A DNA stretch of 8,574 bases. Origin: Owenweeksia sp. TMED14. GTDB taxonomy: Bacteria > Bacteroidota > Bacteroidia > Flavobacteriales > Schleiferiaceae. Shown in pieces: positions 6,644-8,574 of this stretch (positions are counted from its first letter, which is position 1; each line of letters begins with the position of its first letter). The stretch lies in NCBI GenBank assembly GCA_002167805.1, contig NHBT01000022.1, positions 3,064 through 11,637 of the forward strand, read 5' to 3'. The notes beneath the pieces were generated by a model, which saw nothing but the letters and a program-made list of their open reading frames with translations, was not told where the DNA came from and did not search any database. Made by a program: the position numbers and the translations under genes.

Positions 6644-7663
6644 ATGAACAAGGAAATTAGATTTGCGGTTGTGGGTTGCGGCCGAATAGGGAAAAGGCAT
6701 ATTGAAATGATAAACGCTACCAAAGGAGCTTTATTAGTGGCGACATGTGATCTAAAAAGTAAGGTTGATTTGGGAATCATGAATGATGTCCAGCACTATG
6801 ATTCTACAAAATCTCTATTTAGTCAAGTTGATAATATTGATGTGGTAGCTATAGCTACACCCAATGGTCTCCACGCTATACACGCTCTGGAGGCGATAAA
6901 ATCAGGGGCTCATACAATAATCGAAAAACCAATGGCATTAAAAGTTAAAGATGCTGAGATGGTTTTACATCAGGCTTTACAAAATGGAAAATATGTTTTT
7001 GGTGTAATGCAAAACCGGTATTCTCCACCATCAAGATGGTTAAAAGAGATCGTGTCTTCAAAAAAAATGGGTTCAATCTTTATGATTCACATTGATTGTT
7101 TTTGGAACCGAGATGATCGTTACTACAAAAAAGGTGACTGGCATGGAACTAAAGAACTGGATGGAGGTACTTTATTCACTCAATTTTCCCATTTTATTGA
7201 CATTTTATATTGGGTATTTGGAGATTTAAATCCAACACATGTAGAGTTACAAAATTTTAATCATAAACAATCCATTGATTTTGAGGATTCTGGAATGATT
7301 CATTTTGATTTAAATAGTGGCGGAAAGGGATCTTTAAACTATTCAACAAGTGTTTGGGACAGTAATTTAGAAAGCTCTATGACTATTATTGGCGAAAATG
7401 GATCAATAAAAATTGCTGGGCAGTATATGAACGAGGTTGTCCATTGTAATATCAAAGGTTATCAGATGCCAAAGCTCGCAGAGAGCAATCCTCCAAATAA
7501 CTATGGGTATTACAAAGGTTCTGCAGCTAATCATATCTATATATATGAAAATGTAATGTCTGTTTTAGCAGGTAAATCAAAAATTACTACCAATGCCCTC
7601 GAGGGTCTTAAGGTTGTAGATATTATTGAAAGAATTTACAAAAAGGCCAGGGTGGCTAAATAA
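6644..7663 (+). CDS. Gfo/Idh/MocA family oxidoreductase, resembling WlbA/WbpB-type nucleotide-sugar 3-dehydrogenases
   Basis: This 339-residue NAD(P)-dependent dehydrogenase begins with a Rossmann motif, VVGCGRIGKRH (residues 9-19). It continues with IATPNGLHA and then the family's catalytic E94-K95-P96. The C-terminal substrate domain carries YYKKGDWHGTKELDGG (160-175) and FTQFSHFIDIL, where His183 is the likely catalytic histidine. This arrangement, W-H/R-G-T followed by L-D/E-G-G and a Q-x-x-H-x-x-D motif, resembles WlbA/WbpB-type enzymes that oxidise C3 of UDP-GlcNAcA or UDP-GlcNAc in envelope sugar synthesis. The usual partners, such as a PLP-dependent sugar aminotransferase and an acyltransferase, are not in the window, so the substrate remains a guess. 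The 6-bp gap to pdxH implies co-transcription, and a strong terminator lies 42 bp after the stop. There is no signal peptide, so it is cytoplasmic. Confidence 0.9.
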   Translation: MNKEIRFAVVGCGRIGKRHIEMINATKGALLVATCDLKSKVDLGIMNDVQHYDSTKSLFSQVDNIDVVAIATPNGLHAIHALEAIKSGAHTIIEKPMALKVKDAEMVLHQALQNGKYVFGVMQNRYSPPSRWLKEIVSSKKMGSIFMIHIDCFWNRDDRYYKKGDWHGTKELDGGTLFTQFSHFIDILYWVFGDLNPTHVELQNFNHKQSIDFEDSGMIHFDLNSGGKGSLNYSTSVWDSNLESSMTIIGENGSIKIAGQYMNEVVHCNIKGYQMPKLAESNPPNNYGYYKGSAANHIYIYENVMSVLAGKSKITTNALEGLKVVDIIERIYKKARVAK

Positions 7664-7704
7664 ATAGACAAAATTCAATCGTCTAAGTAGGTTAAAGTCA
7701 AAAA

Positions 7705-7731
7705 AAAAGTCGCTTCAATGAAGCGACTTTT
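7705..7731. terminator. Bidirectional rho-independent terminator
   Basis: A perfect 12-bp stem (7705-7716 with 7720-7731) encloses a 3-nt AAT loop. The core GTCGCTTC / GAAGCGAC is GC-containing, and the arms end in AAAA / TTTT. The left flank is a run of A (7700-7708) and the right flank is T-rich (TTTTGTTT), so the hairpin can terminate both the pdxH-dehydrogenase transcript on the plus strand and the HU transcript on the minus strand. It sits in the 87-bp gap between the two convergent stop codons, which otherwise holds nothing recognisable. Confidence 0.92.
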
Positions 7732-7750
7732 GTTTAGGTGATTTAACTAA

Positions 7751-8020
7751 TTAAAGCTTTCCACTGAGTTCAGCACCTGCCTTAAATTTAGCTACATTTT
7801 TTGCAGCAATCTGGATAGTTGCTCCAGTTTGAGGGTTACGTCCCTCACGTGCATTTCTTCTTGAAACGCTAAAAGTACCGAATCCTACTAGAGAAACTTT
7901 ATCTCCTCCAGAAAGAGCTTTACCTACAGAATTAGTGAAAGAGTCTAAAGCAGACTTCGCTTGAGATTTTGAGATGCCAGCGTCAGAAGCTATAGCATCG
8001 ATTAGTTGTGCCTTGTTCAT
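7751..8020 (-). CDS. hup: HU family DNA-binding protein
   Basis: This 89-residue histone-like protein is of normal HU length. It shows the N-terminal helices MNKAQLIDAIA and ISKSQAKSALDSF, the VGFGTFSVSRRNAREG saddle, and the arm RNPQTG (residues 61-66) with Pro63, the residue that intercalates into DNA in HU/IHF proteins. The C-terminal KNVAKFKAGAELSGKL is typical of HU. It should dimerise and bend DNA with little sequence specificity, shaping the nucleoid. It lies downstream of fmt on the same strand but has its own strong promoter and ends at a strong terminator, so it is probably expressed monocistronically at high level. I recall HU next to fmt in other Flavobacteriia. No Shine-Dalgarno is present before the ATG. 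Confidence 0.98.
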   Translation of the reverse strand: MNKAQLIDAIASDAGISKSQAKSALDSFTNSVGKALSGGDKVSLVGFGTFSVSRRNAREGRNPQTGATIQIAAKNVAKFKAGAELSGKL

Positions 8021-8057
8021 TGTTAAATGATTTAAGATTAATTGTTTTGGTCTTTAA

Positions 8058-8087
8058 CAAATATACACGAATACGCAACGTACACAA
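8058..8087 (-). promoter_or_regulatory. Bacteroidota-type promoter of the HU gene
   Basis: On the minus strand TTG (8087-8085) is followed after 19 bp by TATATTTG (8065-8058), a perfect match to the phylum's -33/-7 consensus (TTG, about 19 bp, TAnnTTTG). The -7 box ends 37 nt before the HU ATG, so the leader is about 30 nt. The promoter occupies the gap between the fmt stop codon and HU, showing that HU does not depend on fmt transcription. Confidence 0.8.
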
Positions 8088-8091
8088 GGGT

Positions 8092-8574
8092 TTACAAAAT
8101 TTTCTTACCAAATATTGAAAAACAACCCCTTTCTCTGTAGCCTTTGAGGAAATTAGAAGTGTCCATTCGACGCTTTCCGGGCCATTGAATTGTATGAATT
8201 TCAACTGCAAACGACCCTTGCTCAAGGAAAAGCCCATAATCTTCAATCTTTACTTGAACATTATTGCTATAACTTATTGTTTTTAAATTATTTATAATTT
8301 TAGAATTATACAATTTAATTCTTCCATTTTGACCATTTAACATGGGGATACTAGCTCCGGGAGATATATCGCATGCGCGAATTCGATTGTGAATATCTTC
8401 GATATTCGAAAGCAATTCTAAATGACCAAATTCTGAATAAATTTTTGGAGCTTTTTTAACAATTTTTGCTAATTTTTGATTTTTTGGTTTCGTTTTTTCG
8501 CCTAAAATGGAATAAATAGTCTCTATTGCCAGCTCTGAGCCAACTTGTTTCAATCTTCCATAAAGAGAAGATAA
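8092..8574 (-). CDS. fmt: Methionyl-tRNA formyltransferase, C-terminal half (5' end beyond window edge)
   Basis: The frame is open to the right edge and gives the last 160 residues of a protein normally about 315 long. Fmt formylates the amino group of initiator Met-tRNA in the cytoplasm, using 10-formyl-tetrahydrofolate. The visible N-terminal part (LYGRLKQVGSELAIETI) matches the end of the catalytic domain. KKAPKIYSE and IHNRIRACDISPGA match the start of the C-terminal tRNA-binding domain, and IQWPGKRRMDTSNFLKGY matches the conserved end of Flavobacteriia Fmt proteins. The RxLxPxPGAW-like block is degenerate (RACDISPGAS): the first Pro and the Trp are missing. The TTG at 8553 is internal, not a start. 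The stop codon lies just upstream of the HU promoter. Confidence 0.9.
   Translation of the reverse strand, partial: LSSLYGRLKQVGSELAIETIYSILGEKTKPKNQKLAKIVKKAPKIYSEFGHLELLSNIEDIHNRIRACDISPGASIPMLNGQNGRIKLYNSKIINNLKTISYSNNVQVKIEDYGLFLEQGSFAVEIHTIQWPGKRRMDTSNFLKGYRERGCFSIFGKKIL

Noticed and set aside
1..8574. Mobile elements, CRISPR array, tRNA/rRNA, riboswitch, toxin-antitoxin or defence system
   Set aside because: Every gap is under 90 bp and accounted for. No inverted-repeat ends, spaced repeats, tRNA-like folds or relevant proteins were seen.

Overview
This window looks like an ordinary housekeeping stretch of a Bacteroidota chromosome, most likely a marine or free-living member of the Flavobacteriales. 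The evidence is AT-rich coding DNA, start codons without Shine-Dalgarno sequences, a textbook Bacteroidota promoter (TTG, 19 bp, TAnnTTTG) in front of the HU gene, a S46 dipeptidyl-peptidase of the DPP11 type, and a TlpA-like lipoprotein with a DUF4369-like N-terminus. The genus cannot be fixed from the sequence alone. I see no mobile element, CRISPR array, tRNA, rRNA, phage gene or defence system.

Layout: The left edge cuts a DEAD-box RNA helicase (+), whose stop codon directly abuts that of a convergent thiol-disulfide lipoprotein gene (-). A 25-bp divergent gap leads to the S46 peptidase (+). After 66 bp with a likely promoter come sucD and a fold-type IV PLP enzyme, which overlap by 4 bp (+). 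YqgE/AlgH (-) converges on that pair with a 6-bp gap. A 22-bp divergent gap leads to pdxH and a Gfo/Idh/MocA sugar dehydrogenase, spaced 6 bp apart (+). A strong bidirectional terminator separates these from the HU gene (-). The C-terminal half of methionyl-tRNA formyltransferase (-) lies upstream of HU and runs off the right edge. Non-coding DNA is very scarce and no gene-free stretch exceeds 90 bp.

How the genes fit together: The window mixes central metabolism (SucD, TCA cycle), PLP supply (PdxH) and PLP use (class IV enzyme), translation and RNA handling (Fmt, helicase), nucleoid structure (HU) and envelope functions (TlpA-like protein, DPP11-like peptidase, a possible nucleotide-sugar dehydrogenase). 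The peptidase and the thioredoxin-fold lipoprotein are both exported and are transcribed divergently from a very short shared region.

The most interesting structure is in the spacers. Both divergent gaps are centred on, or contain, a small inverted repeat whose two arms are each one mismatch from the TAnnTTTG -7 box and face outward. Two convergent junctions are built on a TTAATTAA palindrome that carries stop codons. These are modest observations. I do not see a previously undescribed system here.
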